A program made the position numbers and the translations under genes. A stretch of 43,608 nt of DNA from Opitutus sp. GAS368 (GTDB lineage: Bacteria; Verrucomicrobiota; Verrucomicrobiia; Opitutales; UBA953), in assembly GCA_943330755.2 (NCBI GenBank), contig CALQIY020000005.1:1-43608 (forward strand), in the 5' to 3' direction. Positions 9,442 to 17,930 of the stretch are shown piece by piece. The notes beneath the pieces were generated by a model. That model had not been told where the DNA came from and made no database searches. It worked only from the letters and a program-made list of their open reading frames with translations. The stretch's first letter is position 1. Each line of letters begins with the position of its first letter.

Positions 9442-10464
9442 ATGCTGCGCCCCCTGCTTCTTGTCCTGATTGGACTCCAATGTCTGGCTCAGACGACCCC
9501 GACCACCCCCCTCTGGCTGACCTATCAAGGCGGCGAAGGCCCCGGCAAGGGGAAGCACATCGTGCTCATCGCGGCTGACCAGGAGTACCGCAGCGAACAG
9601 TCGATGCCGATGCTCGCAAAGATCCTCAGCACCCATCACGGCTTCGACTGCACCGTGCTCTACGCCGTCGACGAGAACGGCTTGGTCGACCCCCGCATGC
9701 CGGTCTACCCCGAGAAAGGAAAAGAGAAGGAGTTCAAGACTCACCACATTCCCGGCCTCGAACACTTGGCGAAGGCCGACCAGGTCATCTTCTTCTGTCG
9801 CCTACTGACCCTGCCGATGGTCGAGCGCGAACAAATCGTGCAGTATATCGATTCCGGCAAACCTTTCATCGCGCTGCGTACCGCCAATCATGGCTTCCAC
9901 GCCGCCTTGCCCTACAAGATCAACGGCAAGCAGGTCAACTGGGGCGAAGAGGTGCTCGGCGGAAGCTTCCGCGGGCACCACGGGCGCTACCATGCCGACT
10001 CCACCCGCGGCATGATCGTCGAAGCCATGAAGGACCATCCGATCCTCGCCGGGGTCAGCGATATCTGGGGCAACTCCGATGTTTACCGCACCTACAAGGA
10101 AGGCACCAGTTTGCCCGCCGGCTGCACCGCCCTCGTCTGGGGCCAGCCCTTGATGGGCCGCAAACAGGATGACGCGCCCAACCCCAAGCTCGAGCCCCTG
10201 CCCGTCGCTTGGTTCAAAACCTGGCGAACCAGCACCGGCAAGGACGCCCGCGTGTTCCAGTCGACGATGGGCAGCGGGGACGACTTCCGGAACCCCGGCC
10301 TGCGCCGCCTCGTGATCAACGCCGCCTACTGGGGCATGGGCATGGAGTCGGCCATCAACCCCAAGAGTTCCGTCGAGACCGTCGGCACCTACGAGCCCCT
10401 CGCCACGGGCTTTGACTACGTCAAACTCGGCATCAAACCGAAGCCCGTGTCGGACTACCGCTAG
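9442..10464 (+). CDS. Secreted ThuA-domain protein
   Basis: The start at 9442 (MLRPLLLVLIGLQCLAQ) provides a signal peptide; the product has 340 residues. The mature part is one ThuA-like domain (PF06283, class I glutamine amidotransferase-like fold). It is recognisable from HIVLIAADQEYRSEQSMPM, the strand DQVIFFCRLLTLP, SGKPFIALRTANHGFH, and the RGHHGRYHADSTRG segment. ThuA was named from trehalose/maltitol use in rhizobia, where 3-keto sugars are intermediates. Secreted versions are common in this phylum, with unknown reactions. It is related to the N-terminal domain of the large haem protein encoded at 13669-17754. It converges on the DUF6797 gene with 27 bases between the stops. Confidence 0.83.
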   Translation: MLRPLLLVLIGLQCLAQTTPTTPLWLTYQGGEGPGKGKHIVLIAADQEYRSEQSMPMLAKILSTHHGFDCTVLYAVDENGLVDPRMPVYPEKGKEKEFKTHHIPGLEHLAKADQVIFFCRLLTLPMVEREQIVQYIDSGKPFIALRTANHGFHAALPYKINGKQVNWGEEVLGGSFRGHHGRYHADSTRGMIVEAMKDHPILAGVSDIWGNSDVYRTYKEGTSLPAGCTALVWGQPLMGRKQDDAPNPKLEPLPVAWFKTWRTSTGKDARVFQSTMGSGDDFRNPGLRRLVINAAYWGMGMESAINPKSSVETVGTYEPLATGFDYVKLGIKPKPVSDYR

Positions 10465-10491
10465 ACGCCCGCCGAGGCTGAACCAACCCGG

Positions 10492-12762
10492 TCACTTCGT
10501 CGGGATGGCGTGGATGGTGTTCACGATACGGCCGGACACATCGACGCCATCGGCGCTGCGGAGGTTATACTTGAGCGACATCTGCATGCACGGCGCCAAA
10601 TCCACCAGATGCAGGATGGCGGTGCGGCCATCGGCGGAGAGTTCGACCCGGGAAACCTTCACGAGGTCGTGCTTGGCCTGCGCCATCTGCTCCTTGCTGA
10701 ACTCGGGCTTGCCATCCTTATTGACCTCCGCGGCCTGAGTCGGCGGCGCTTGAGTCGAGAGCTCCGGCGAACCGTAAGCGGCCGACCACAGGTAGTTCCA
10801 GGCTTCGACGTTCCAGCTGCCGGGATCTTTCGCCACGGCGGCATCCAAAGCCTCACCAAAGCGGACTTCCACCTTGCCCGCACTGACCTTCAAGTCCAAC
10901 GGCGTGCGGACCTTCTCGCCGGTGTAACGGACGCGCTGGAGGCAACCGTTCTTCACGGCGGTCGTCTGCCAACCGCGGAGTCCGACGACATAGAGCTGGC
11001 CATCCTTCGGATTGAAACGGGCGCGCATGGCGCCGCTGTCGAAGTTCACGTTGAAACGCGTCAGGCCGCCCTGCATCTGCGGCTGACCCCGGAATTCCAC
11101 TTCCTGCGGCAAGACCCCATAGAGCGAGCACATCCCGTAACTAAGGTGCAAGAGACGACCTTTCCACGGGCCCCACTGATCGGACGTCACCCAGACCTGA
11201 CCTCCGCTGGAGTTATCGACGTCCTTCGGCATCCAACACAGCGGACGATCGTAATCGGTCGGCTCGGTCGCACGGTGCGCCAACGGCGGGACACCGTAGA
11301 AGCCTCCCGACTTGATCCAGTTCAACCGGCAAACCGGGGTCCAAGTGCCTTCGTTGTCTCCGCTGGTCAACTGACCAGTCGGACCAAGCCCCAGGCCGTT
11401 CGGGGCGCGGAAACCCGTCGCGACGACGGACAGGCTCGCGCCATCAGGCGTAACCTTGAACAGCGCTCCATGGTGATCGCAGAGGTCATCAAACCCACGG
11501 CCACCCTTCTTCACCGGACCAGCCTTGGCGAAATAAAGGTTTCCGGCGCCGTCCGCCTGCAGGTCGAAGACGAACTCATGGAAGTTCTTGGTGACCTGAA
11601 TATCGGAATTCAAGACCGCGTAAGTCTGGGCGCTGCCTTGACCATTGGCGCCCGGGAGCAGTTTCCAGAGGCCGTCGCGACAAGTGACATGGACGATGCC
11701 GTTCATGACCTTGAGACCGAGCGGGTGATAGAGCCCCGTGGCGAAGCGTTCCCAGGTGACCTGCGCCAACTGGGCGTCGAGTCCCGAGCCAATCCAGACA
11801 TCGCCATGGAACGTGCAGATCGCGACGCGACCGTCTTCGAAGAAGTCGACGCCACTCACATACATGGGCGCCTTCCAGGCGTTATCCTCGGGCAGCTTGA
11901 TGCGATCGGTGACGTACGGCTCGCCCGTCTTCGTCGAGAGTTCGCCCTTGGTGACGATTTTCTTGGTGGAGAAATCGACGAAGCCATGGGAGCCGTGGTC
12001 CTCCGGCCAACCCGTGGGACGAGCCGCCCCCACCGGGGCATAGGCAATCTCCACCTGCTGTTTACCGGCGGGAATGCGATAGACCTCCCAACCATCCAGT
12101 TGCTCGCGCCGACCCGGACCGCGGACGCCGATGCGGTCCGCGTCTTGGGCGCGCCCCAACAACACCGTCACGCCCGTGGCCGTGTCGGTGGTCAGGGCCC
12201 GGACGATGACCTGGGCCTCGTTCGAATCGACGACCCGGGGAATTTCGCTGACACGGTCAGCCGCACCCGTCACCGCAAAGGAAAGCACGCCATCGCCCTT
12301 GGGCTGAAAACCGACCAGGCGGTAATGCCCCGCGCCGAGGTGACCGTAGCCGGTACGGCGACTCAGCTTGGCCGCGTTCTCACCCACCGCGAGACCGGCA
12401 AGGTCGTCGTCCGTCGAGAAATACACCGCCCCCAAGGCCGACGGGTATTCACCGCGGGACATCAGGTTCATCTCGGTGACAAACTTGCCTGACCAGCCAC
12501 CGACGACGCGGGCGAGTTCAGTGTCGTAGGCGATGGCATGCTTGCCGTCGTCGCCGAGGCGCAGGGCCAAGCCCTTCAGCGCCGTATGCTCGGCCGTCCC
12601 GTCGGGCTTACGGTCGACACCGATGGTGCCGAAGATCCAGCGACCCGGCGCTTCGGCGGGCTCCTTGCCGGCGGACTTAGCCGGAGCCTTCTTGGCCGCC
12701 TGGGCAAAGAGCAGCGGGACAGCGAGCAGCAGGCAACACAGGGAACGCAGGGCGGAGCGCAT
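10492..12762 (-). CDS. DUF6797-like plus sorbosone dehydrogenase-like beta-propeller protein
   Basis: The 756-residue product has a signal peptide (MRSALRSLCCLLLAVPLLFAQ) and a short Lys/Ala linker. Residues of about 40-260 carry the pattern KGLALRLG followed by AYDTELARVVGGWSGKF, which I recognise as DUF6797, found in front of propellers in this phylum. Residues of about 290-620 look like a PQQ-type glucose/sorbosone dehydrogenase propeller, with GFRAPNGLGLGP and SGDNEGTWTPVCRLNW. The last 130 residues look like a beta-sandwich appendage. Unlike the protein encoded at 40577-42151 it has no CxxCH, so any electrons would need a partner cytochrome. Catalytic activity is inferred, not evident. 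The gene lies 50 bases downstream of the Sel1 gene on the same strand. Confidence 0.7.
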   Translation of the reverse strand: MRSALRSLCCLLLAVPLLFAQAAKKAPAKSAGKEPAEAPGRWIFGTIGVDRKPDGTAEHTALKGLALRLGDDGKHAIAYDTELARVVGGWSGKFVTEMNLMSRGEYPSALGAVYFSTDDDLAGLAVGENAAKLSRRTGYGHLGAGHYRLVGFQPKGDGVLSFAVTGAADRVSEIPRVVDSNEAQVIVRALTTDTATGVTVLLGRAQDADRIGVRGPGRREQLDGWEVYRIPAGKQQVEIAYAPVGAARPTGWPEDHGSHGFVDFSTKKIVTKGELSTKTGEPYVTDRIKLPEDNAWKAPMYVSGVDFFEDGRVAICTFHGDVWIGSGLDAQLAQVTWERFATGLYHPLGLKVMNGIVHVTCRDGLWKLLPGANGQGSAQTYAVLNSDIQVTKNFHEFVFDLQADGAGNLYFAKAGPVKKGGRGFDDLCDHHGALFKVTPDGASLSVVATGFRAPNGLGLGPTGQLTSGDNEGTWTPVCRLNWIKSGGFYGVPPLAHRATEPTDYDRPLCWMPKDVDNSSGGQVWVTSDQWGPWKGRLLHLSYGMCSLYGVLPQEVEFRGQPQMQGGLTRFNVNFDSGAMRARFNPKDGQLYVVGLRGWQTTAVKNGCLQRVRYTGEKVRTPLDLKVSAGKVEVRFGEALDAAVAKDPGSWNVEAWNYLWSAAYGSPELSTQAPPTQAAEVNKDGKPEFSKEQMAQAKHDLVKVSRVELSADGRTAILHLVDLAPCMQMSLKYNLRSADGVDVSGRIVNTIHAIPTK

Positions 12763-12812
12763 GGGGATGAGGCGAGCAAAGCCCTCCCTTCCGTCGTGGC
12801 AACACCCGAGGC

Positions 12813-13583
12813 TTACTTCTTACGCTTCTCGAGGTCGTCGACGCCGGGGAGGATGTACTTACCTTCCTTGCCCAGGGGCTTGATGCGACGCTCGCTCTCT
12901 TGGCGGTTCTTGGTCGCCAGATCCTGAGCCTTTTTCGACGTATCGATGGGGCCATCATTCCTGGAGTCATCTCCGGAATTCCCTTCAACCTTCCCGCCAG
13001 ACACGACAGGGATGGCCGGCTTATTGCGATCTTCCCACCAATCATAGGCATCCTTCTCCGCCTGGGCGACCTGCGCGGGCTTGAGCTCCGCCTTCAATTG
13101 CGCCTGCAGCTTCCCGACTTCATGCGGAACCAAGCCCGTCATGCGCTGGAGCAGGCAAAAGAAATAGGCCTTGGGCTTATCGACCGTCCCGAGTTCCCCG
13201 GACGCATGCAGCAAGGCCAAGCGACCCGCATAACCCGTCTCCACCCTCCCCCGCTCGTGCAGGCGCTGCAGCCATTCGTGGGCCTCGGCCACATCGCGAT
13301 CTTCGGGCTTCCCGTCGAGGCGCGCCCTGATGATATCGCTCATCGCGACGTAATACCCTTGGCGGGCGGACTTACGGAACCAACCCATGCCGTCTTCGAA
13401 GTGCAGATGGATTCCGCCCTTTGCGTACATTTCGAGGTAATACCTGCCCACCCGTTCCTGAGCCTCACGATTACCCGCCATGGCCTCATGGTACTCAGGA
13501 ATCGGCGTCGGGGCAGGACCGGGATCGCCGGCCGCCACCGTCAGCAACGGGAACACCCCTAACGCAAGGCACAGTCGGAACAT
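12813..13583 (-). CDS. Exported Sel1-like repeat protein
   Basis: This 256-residue protein begins with a signal peptide (MFRLCLALGVFPLLTVAAGD). Residues of about 30-170 contain alpha-helical pairs of the Sel1/TPR type: AMAGNREAQERVGRYYLEMYAKGG, GMGWFRKSARQGYYVAMSDI and VAEAHEWLQRLHERG. The C-terminal 70 residues are charged and probably disordered. Sel1 repeats mediate protein-protein contacts in the periplasm. No partner can be named, although the same-strand DUF6797 gene follows after 50 bases. The start is followed upstream by an 83-base inverted-repeat structure. Confidence 0.72.
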   Translation of the reverse strand: MFRLCLALGVFPLLTVAAGDPGPAPTPIPEYHEAMAGNREAQERVGRYYLEMYAKGGIHLHFEDGMGWFRKSARQGYYVAMSDIIRARLDGKPEDRDVAEAHEWLQRLHERGRVETGYAGRLALLHASGELGTVDKPKAYFFCLLQRMTGLVPHEVGKLQAQLKAELKPAQVAQAEKDAYDWWEDRNKPAIPVVSGGKVEGNSGDDSRNDGPIDTSKKAQDLATKNRQESERRIKPLGKEGKYILPGVDDLEKRKK

Positions 13584-13589
13584 GCGGCA

Positions 13590-13672
13590 CTAAACAGGCC
13601 CGCCCCGGTCTGGGCAAGTCCGATAGGGACGCCAAGCCGGGGCGGGAGTTATAAAAGCACTCTACTGTTTAG
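13590..13672 (-). terminator. Long two-part hairpin after the large haem gene
   Basis: CTAAACAG at 13590-13597 pairs perfectly with CTGTTTAG at 13665-13672, and CCCGCCCCGG at 13599-13608 pairs with CCGGGGCGGG at 13637-13646. The outer stem includes the stop codon of the large haem gene. It lies between that gene and the downstream Sel1 gene on the same strand. There is no run of T after the stem, so it is not a classic intrinsic terminator; 3'-end protection or an attenuator is equally possible. Confidence 0.45.
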
Positions 13673-16600
13673 AGGCTCTGCAGGTAGGCCGTGAGGTCGG
13701 CGACGCCCTGATCGGTCAAGCCGAGCATGGCGGGCGAGTACATGAGCGACTTCTCGAGCTTCTCGACGGACTTGATGCGGTCGGCGGGGACGGTCTGGAT
13801 GGCGCCGCCGATGCCCTTGATCATCGTGGGGTCGCCTTGCGTGAGCACCATGCCCGTGAGCACGAGGCCATCCTTGGTCACGAGGCGCGAGCCTTCGTAA
13901 CCATGGGAGATCGACGCCGACGGCTGCGCGATGGCTTGGATGATGGTCTCGGCCGACTGCTGGCGACCATAGGTCGTCAGGTTGGGGCCATACTCGATGC
14001 CCTGATCGCCGATGCGGTGGCAGGTATAGCAGACGGCGATCGCGGCGGCCCCCCGCTTCGCGTCACCCTTCAGTTTGGCGATGGTCTCGACGGACGACAG
14101 CGGCTTGACGCCGACGGGCTCCGCAGGGAAGTCGCTCGCCGTCAGCTTCACCTGGCTGGCGTCGTAGAGACCGCGGGCCTTCAGGACCTTATCGACCTCG
14201 AAGCCCTTCCAATCATTGCCCTTACGGTTGTTCAACCACCAGCTGGCGATCTCCTTGAATTCCTTCCGTTGCGAGAGTTCGACCATGGCGCCGACCGCTT
14301 CCGGGCTATTCGTGAAGGCCAAGGCCGTGACCATCTGCTTGGTCTGGGCGGCATCCAACTTGCCGGAAGCCAGGCGGGCGCGGATACCGGCGGCGCCGGC
14401 CGGCACGTGCAGACGCCAGGTCAGGCCGGCGAAGGCTTCGCTCCAGGTGGCGGGATCGCCGCCCATGGTCTTGCTGAGCGCGGCGTAGAGTTCAACCTCC
14501 CGGCCGGTGGCGCCGAGGCCAACGGCTTCCAAGTAAGCGCGGTCCTTGCCATCGAAACGTTGGGCCACTTCCACGAGGGCGGCGAGCGCTTCCGGCCCCT
14601 TGAACTCGCGCAAGGCCAACGCCACTTCGCGCCGAACCGCGGGCGAAGCGTCCTTGGCGTTCGCCACCGCGAGGTTGAGCACGTCGCGGTTCGCGGCCCG
14701 GAGCGCGCGGAAGGCGATGAGGCGACGCTGGTCGTTCGGCGAACGCAGTTCGGCGGAGACCAAGGCGGCGCCCTTGTCGCCCAACTGGGCGAGCAACCAA
14801 ACGGCGCGGGAAGCCACGTAGGGATTGGCATCCTTCAGCAAAGCGGACACCGCGGGGATGGCGGCATCGCCTTGGGCCTTGAGCCGGGCGAAGCCGGCGC
14901 CACGAATGTTGTTGGCCGGACTACGGAGCGCGAGGATCTGACCCTCGGTGGTGTTGAGGTCGATCTTCGGGACGACGGACTTGAAGCCCTTCGGGGCCAG
15001 GCGGTAGATCGTGCCGCTGTATCGATTGTCGCGCGTGCCGTGACCGCCCACGCCTGGGTCGTACCAGTCGGCGAAGTAGAGGGCGCCGTCGGGACCGACG
15101 GTGATGTCCGCCGGACGGAACATCGTCTTCAGCACGCCCGTGGCACGGCCGCCGAGGAAGTCCGAGCCCGCCCATTCCTTCTCCTTATTGGAAGTGATGA
15201 AGTCGAAGCGCTCGAGTTTCATCCCTGCGCCATCCGGCTTGGGGAAGTAACCGAAGACGACGTTCTTACCGGCCTCGCAGGCCAAGAGGAGGCCGTTCCA
15301 CTTGTCGCCAAGGGCGCCGTTCTCATAGAAGGCCACGCCCGTCGGGGAACCCCCGCCATAGACATCGCCGGCGGGCATGGTGCCGGGGTCGTCTTGACGC
15401 CACTCGGCGGTCGGCGTGTCCTGACCGGGACGCTTATCGGCGCCCCAGGAGCGCTTGCCATCGGCCGAGGCGAACCCCGCGTTGCCGCCTTCCATGATCA
15501 AGGAGACGCGGCAGGCGGGCGGATCGTCGTTGTCGCTCTGGTAGAGGTCGCCGAAGGAGTTGATCGCCTGCTCGTAGCTGTTGCGGTAGTTGTGCCCGAC
15601 GATGCGGAGGTCGGAACCATCGGCGTTCATCCGCACGGAGAAGCCGCCGATCCAGACGTTGCCGTCGTCGCTGCGCTTGCCGGCGATGTTGCCGAGCATG
15701 TAGGGACTGCCCATGTAGAAACGGCGACCCGCTTTGTCGGTGAATTCGGCGCCGGTATTGCCTTGGTTGAAGTTCCAGCGACCATCGGGGCCCGTGGTCA
15801 CGCTGTGCAACGAGTGGTCGTGCTGGCGGCCGTTGAAGCCCGTGAGCAACACCTCGCGCTTGTCCAGCGCCGGATTGAAGACCCCATCGCGGTTCACGTC
15901 GGTGTAGACGAGCAGGTCGGGCGGTTGCGAGACCACGATCTTGCCGTCGATGGCGGCCACGCCCAAAGGCGAAGCCAAGTTCCCGTCCTGCAGGAAGACC
16001 GTCGCCTTGTCGGCCTTACCCGCGCCCGTCGTATCCTCGAGGACGACGATACGGTCGCCTTCCTTGCGGCGGCCGGCCTTACCGCGGTAGTTCACGCCCT
16101 CGGCGACGAACAAGCGCCCTTGCTCGTCGAAGTCGATGTTGGTCGGATTATAGAGCATCGGCGAAGTCGCCCAGACCGTGACCTCGAAGCCTTCCGGTAC
16201 GGTGAAAAGTTCCGGCGGGACGAGCATCGGACCATCTTCGATCGCCACGGCCTTTTCTTCGTCGGGCTTCTGGGTGAAGACCAAGAAGCGCATCGCGGCT
16301 AGGCTGCGCTTACCGCCGCGCTCCATGCCGCCGTCATCGATGGCGACTTGGGTGCGGAAGCCGACCACGCCGGCGGGGAGATCGTAGGCGATCACCGACG
16401 TCGCGTGCGTGCCGATGCCGTTGGCGTACACCTTGCCGTCCACCTTGAGCGGACCCTTGGAGTTGTTCTTCCCCACGAGCACGGCGCCGTGGCTCGCCGA
16501 AGCGGACTTCCACTTCAGGTCGATGAGGTTCTTCGTCGTGCCATCGGCCATGAGCAACGTGGGCTCCACCCAGGAGGCCCAGTCGCAGTTGCTGTCGCCG

Positions 16601-17754
16601 AGGTCGGAGACCATCAGGTACAGCTCCTTGGCGCCCTTGAGGTCGGCCGTGAGCTCGGTCAGGCGCGCCTTGTCCTTGGTCGTGATATCCTTGGACTGCG
16701 CCACCGGCTTGCCGGCGGCCGTTTTGGCGGCGGGCGGCGCGGCTTTCGGAGCGGCCGGGGCGGCGGGCGCGGGAGCACCTGCGGCGGGGCGGCCAAACTT
16801 GGCTTCGCGATCCGTCTGGATGGCGGCGGCGGGGATCTTCGCGAACTCCCCGGGCTGCGGGAGCTTCAGTCGCGGCGGGTTCTTACCCTTCTCATCCAAG
16901 TTGGCGTTAAGCTCGTCTTCCGAGACCGGCGTGGACTTCACGCCCGCGGCGGGCACTTCGACCTTGGCGGCCCAGACGATGGCGTTGAGGGCCAAGGTGC
17001 GAAAGCCGTCGATGGCCCAGTTGCGATGGTTATGGCCACCGGAGAAACCGACGCCGCGGCCGCCGTCGGCGCGCTCGATGCCCCACATCAAGGTCTGCAC
17101 CTTGCCGAGGCCATCCACGCCATGCTCGTTCCAGAGGTTGATGTACTTCTTCACGTTCTCGCGGGTGGGCACGGCCGTGACGAGGTCGAGCACCTTGCTG
17201 CGATCGGCCGGAAAGCGCATGTTGTAGTAGAACTCATCGTAAGCCTGCACGAGCCCGGTGACGCCGCGGGCGACCGGATGGTTCGGCAAGGCCTTCAGGT
17301 CGGCCACCCAGTGCGGGTTCACGGACCAACCCGTCTCGAAAGCGCCGCCGATCCAAGGACGGTAATACTGCTCGCCTTCCTTGGCGTCCGGGTGGACGGC
17401 GTAATGCATGAAGACGAGGCCCGTGCCCTTCTTGGCCAACTCGTCCACCTTCTTCCAACCCTTGCCGACGACGCTGGTGCCGTCGGCGTAGATCACCAGA
17501 CACTTGATGCCGTCGAGGACGGACTCGTCCTTGGGCCAGCCGCTCACGACCACGGCCTTCAAGCCAAGGCCGCTCTGCTCATTGATCGCCTTGGCCAGCA
17601 ACTGGCAACCGGCGTTGAACTCATGCTCGCCGGGGCCGTGGGAACGACCGCCCGCCAGGAAGACGATGTCCGCGGCGGCGTGGGCGCCGAGGGAAACGAG
17701 CAAACAGGACGCCACGGCGGCGAGGCGGGTCCAAGGACGGAGGATATTATTCAT
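13669..17754 (-). CDS. ThuA-NPCBM-PVC membrane-bound dehydrogenase-HEAT-cytochrome c fusion
   Basis: The start at 17754 (MNNILRPWTRLAAVASCLLV) gives a signal peptide and 1361 residues. Domain order as I read it: ThuA-like (28-270); an Ala/Pro linker (318-355); an NPCBM/NEW2-like carbohydrate-binding domain (about 362-500) with ELYLMVSDLGDSNCDWASW and YANGIGTHA; then the Pirellula/Verrucomicrobium-type dehydrogenase propeller (about 510-920; FTVPEGFEVTVWATSPML). HEAT repeats follow (about 940-1180), then the CxxCH haem domain with C1242, C1245 and H1246 (CYTCH). The last three parts are a known combination (TIGR02604/TIGR02603 types). The protein should bind glycan, oxidise an unknown substrate and pass electrons to haem outside the cytoplasm. 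It is divergent from the first DUF1553 gene. Confidence 0.88.
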   Translation of the reverse strand: MNNILRPWTRLAAVASCLLVSLGAHAAADIVFLAGGRSHGPGEHEFNAGCQLLAKAINEQSGLGLKAVVVSGWPKDESVLDGIKCLVIYADGTSVVGKGWKKVDELAKKGTGLVFMHYAVHPDAKEGEQYYRPWIGGAFETGWSVNPHWVADLKALPNHPVARGVTGLVQAYDEFYYNMRFPADRSKVLDLVTAVPTRENVKKYINLWNEHGVDGLGKVQTLMWGIERADGGRGVGFSGGHNHRNWAIDGFRTLALNAIVWAAKVEVPAAGVKSTPVSEDELNANLDEKGKNPPRLKLPQPGEFAKIPAAAIQTDREAKFGRPAAGAPAPAAPAAPKAAPPAAKTAAGKPVAQSKDITTKDKARLTELTADLKGAKELYLMVSDLGDSNCDWASWVEPTLLMADGTTKNLIDLKWKSASASHGAVLVGKNNSKGPLKVDGKVYANGIGTHATSVIAYDLPAGVVGFRTQVAIDDGGMERGGKRSLAAMRFLVFTQKPDEEKAVAIEDGPMLVPPELFTVPEGFEVTVWATSPMLYNPTNIDFDEQGRLFVAEGVNYRGKAGRRKEGDRIVVLEDTTGAGKADKATVFLQDGNLASPLGVAAIDGKIVVSQPPDLLVYTDVNRDGVFNPALDKREVLLTGFNGRQHDHSLHSVTTGPDGRWNFNQGNTGAEFTDKAGRRFYMGSPYMLGNIAGKRSDDGNVWIGGFSVRMNADGSDLRIVGHNYRNSYEQAINSFGDLYQSDNDDPPACRVSLIMEGGNAGFASADGKRSWGADKRPGQDTPTAEWRQDDPGTMPAGDVYGGGSPTGVAFYENGALGDKWNGLLLACEAGKNVVFGYFPKPDGAGMKLERFDFITSNKEKEWAGSDFLGGRATGVLKTMFRPADITVGPDGALYFADWYDPGVGGHGTRDNRYSGTIYRLAPKGFKSVVPKIDLNTTEGQILALRSPANNIRGAGFARLKAQGDAAIPAVSALLKDANPYVASRAVWLLAQLGDKGAALVSAELRSPNDQRRLIAFRALRAANRDVLNLAVANAKDASPAVRREVALALREFKGPEALAALVEVAQRFDGKDRAYLEAVGLGATGREVELYAALSKTMGGDPATWSEAFAGLTWRLHVPAGAAGIRARLASGKLDAAQTKQMVTALAFTNSPEAVGAMVELSQRKEFKEIASWWLNNRKGNDWKGFEVDKVLKARGLYDASQVKLTASDFPAEPVGVKPLSSVETIAKLKGDAKRGAAAIAVCYTCHRIGDQGIEYGPNLTTYGRQQSAETIIQAIAQPSASISHGYEGSRLVTKDGLVLTGMVLTQGDPTMIKGIGGAIQTVPADRIKSVEKLEKSLMYSPAMLGLTDQGVADLTAYLQSL

Positions 17755-17825
17755 AAGAATGATGGGGTGAGCCGGGGTACGGCACCCCTCACAGACAGCG
17801 GATAACCGTAAAGGTTGGAAGGAAA

Positions 17826-17855
17826 AACCCCGCGCGAGCCAAAGAACCCCGCGCG
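17826..17855. promoter_or_regulatory. Pair of 11-base direct repeats in a divergent spacer
   Basis: AACCCCGCGCG occurs at 17826-17836 and again at 17845-17855, 19 bases apart start to start, or just under two helical turns. The pair lies in the 176-base spacer between the divergent large haem gene and the first DUF1553 gene. This is the geometry expected of a dimeric regulator site controlling both directions. No regulator gene is visible in the window. Confidence 0.4.
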
Positions 17856-17885
17856 CACCCCCTCCTGACCTGATTTGAGCCCAGT

Positions 17886-17912
17886 TTGACATTGGAGGAA
17901 CAATCCTAGGGT
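17886..17912 (+). promoter_or_regulatory. Candidate promoter for the first DUF1553/DUF1501 pair
   Basis: TTGACA at 17886-17891 is followed after 15 bases by TAGGGT (17907-17912), a weak TAnnnT-type -10. The ATG lies 19 bases further on. The -35 is perfect for a housekeeping sigma factor, but the spacer is short and the -10 poor. TAGGGT also forms the left arm of a 6-bp stem with ACCCTA at 17924-17929, which ends one base before the ATG. Confidence 0.3.
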
Positions 17913-17930
17913 GTTCTTGTTAGACCCTAT

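Noticed and set aside
13649-13656. TATAAA-like box on the plus strand
   Set aside because: No plus-strand gene follows; it lies within the inverted-repeat spacer behind two minus-strand genes.
13837-16302. Long plus-strand frame (821 codons) opposite the large haem gene
   Set aside because: It is antisense to a protein with clear domains, its translation is low-complexity and rich in Arg/Gly/Val/Glu with no family motif. It is expected from G+C-biased third positions.
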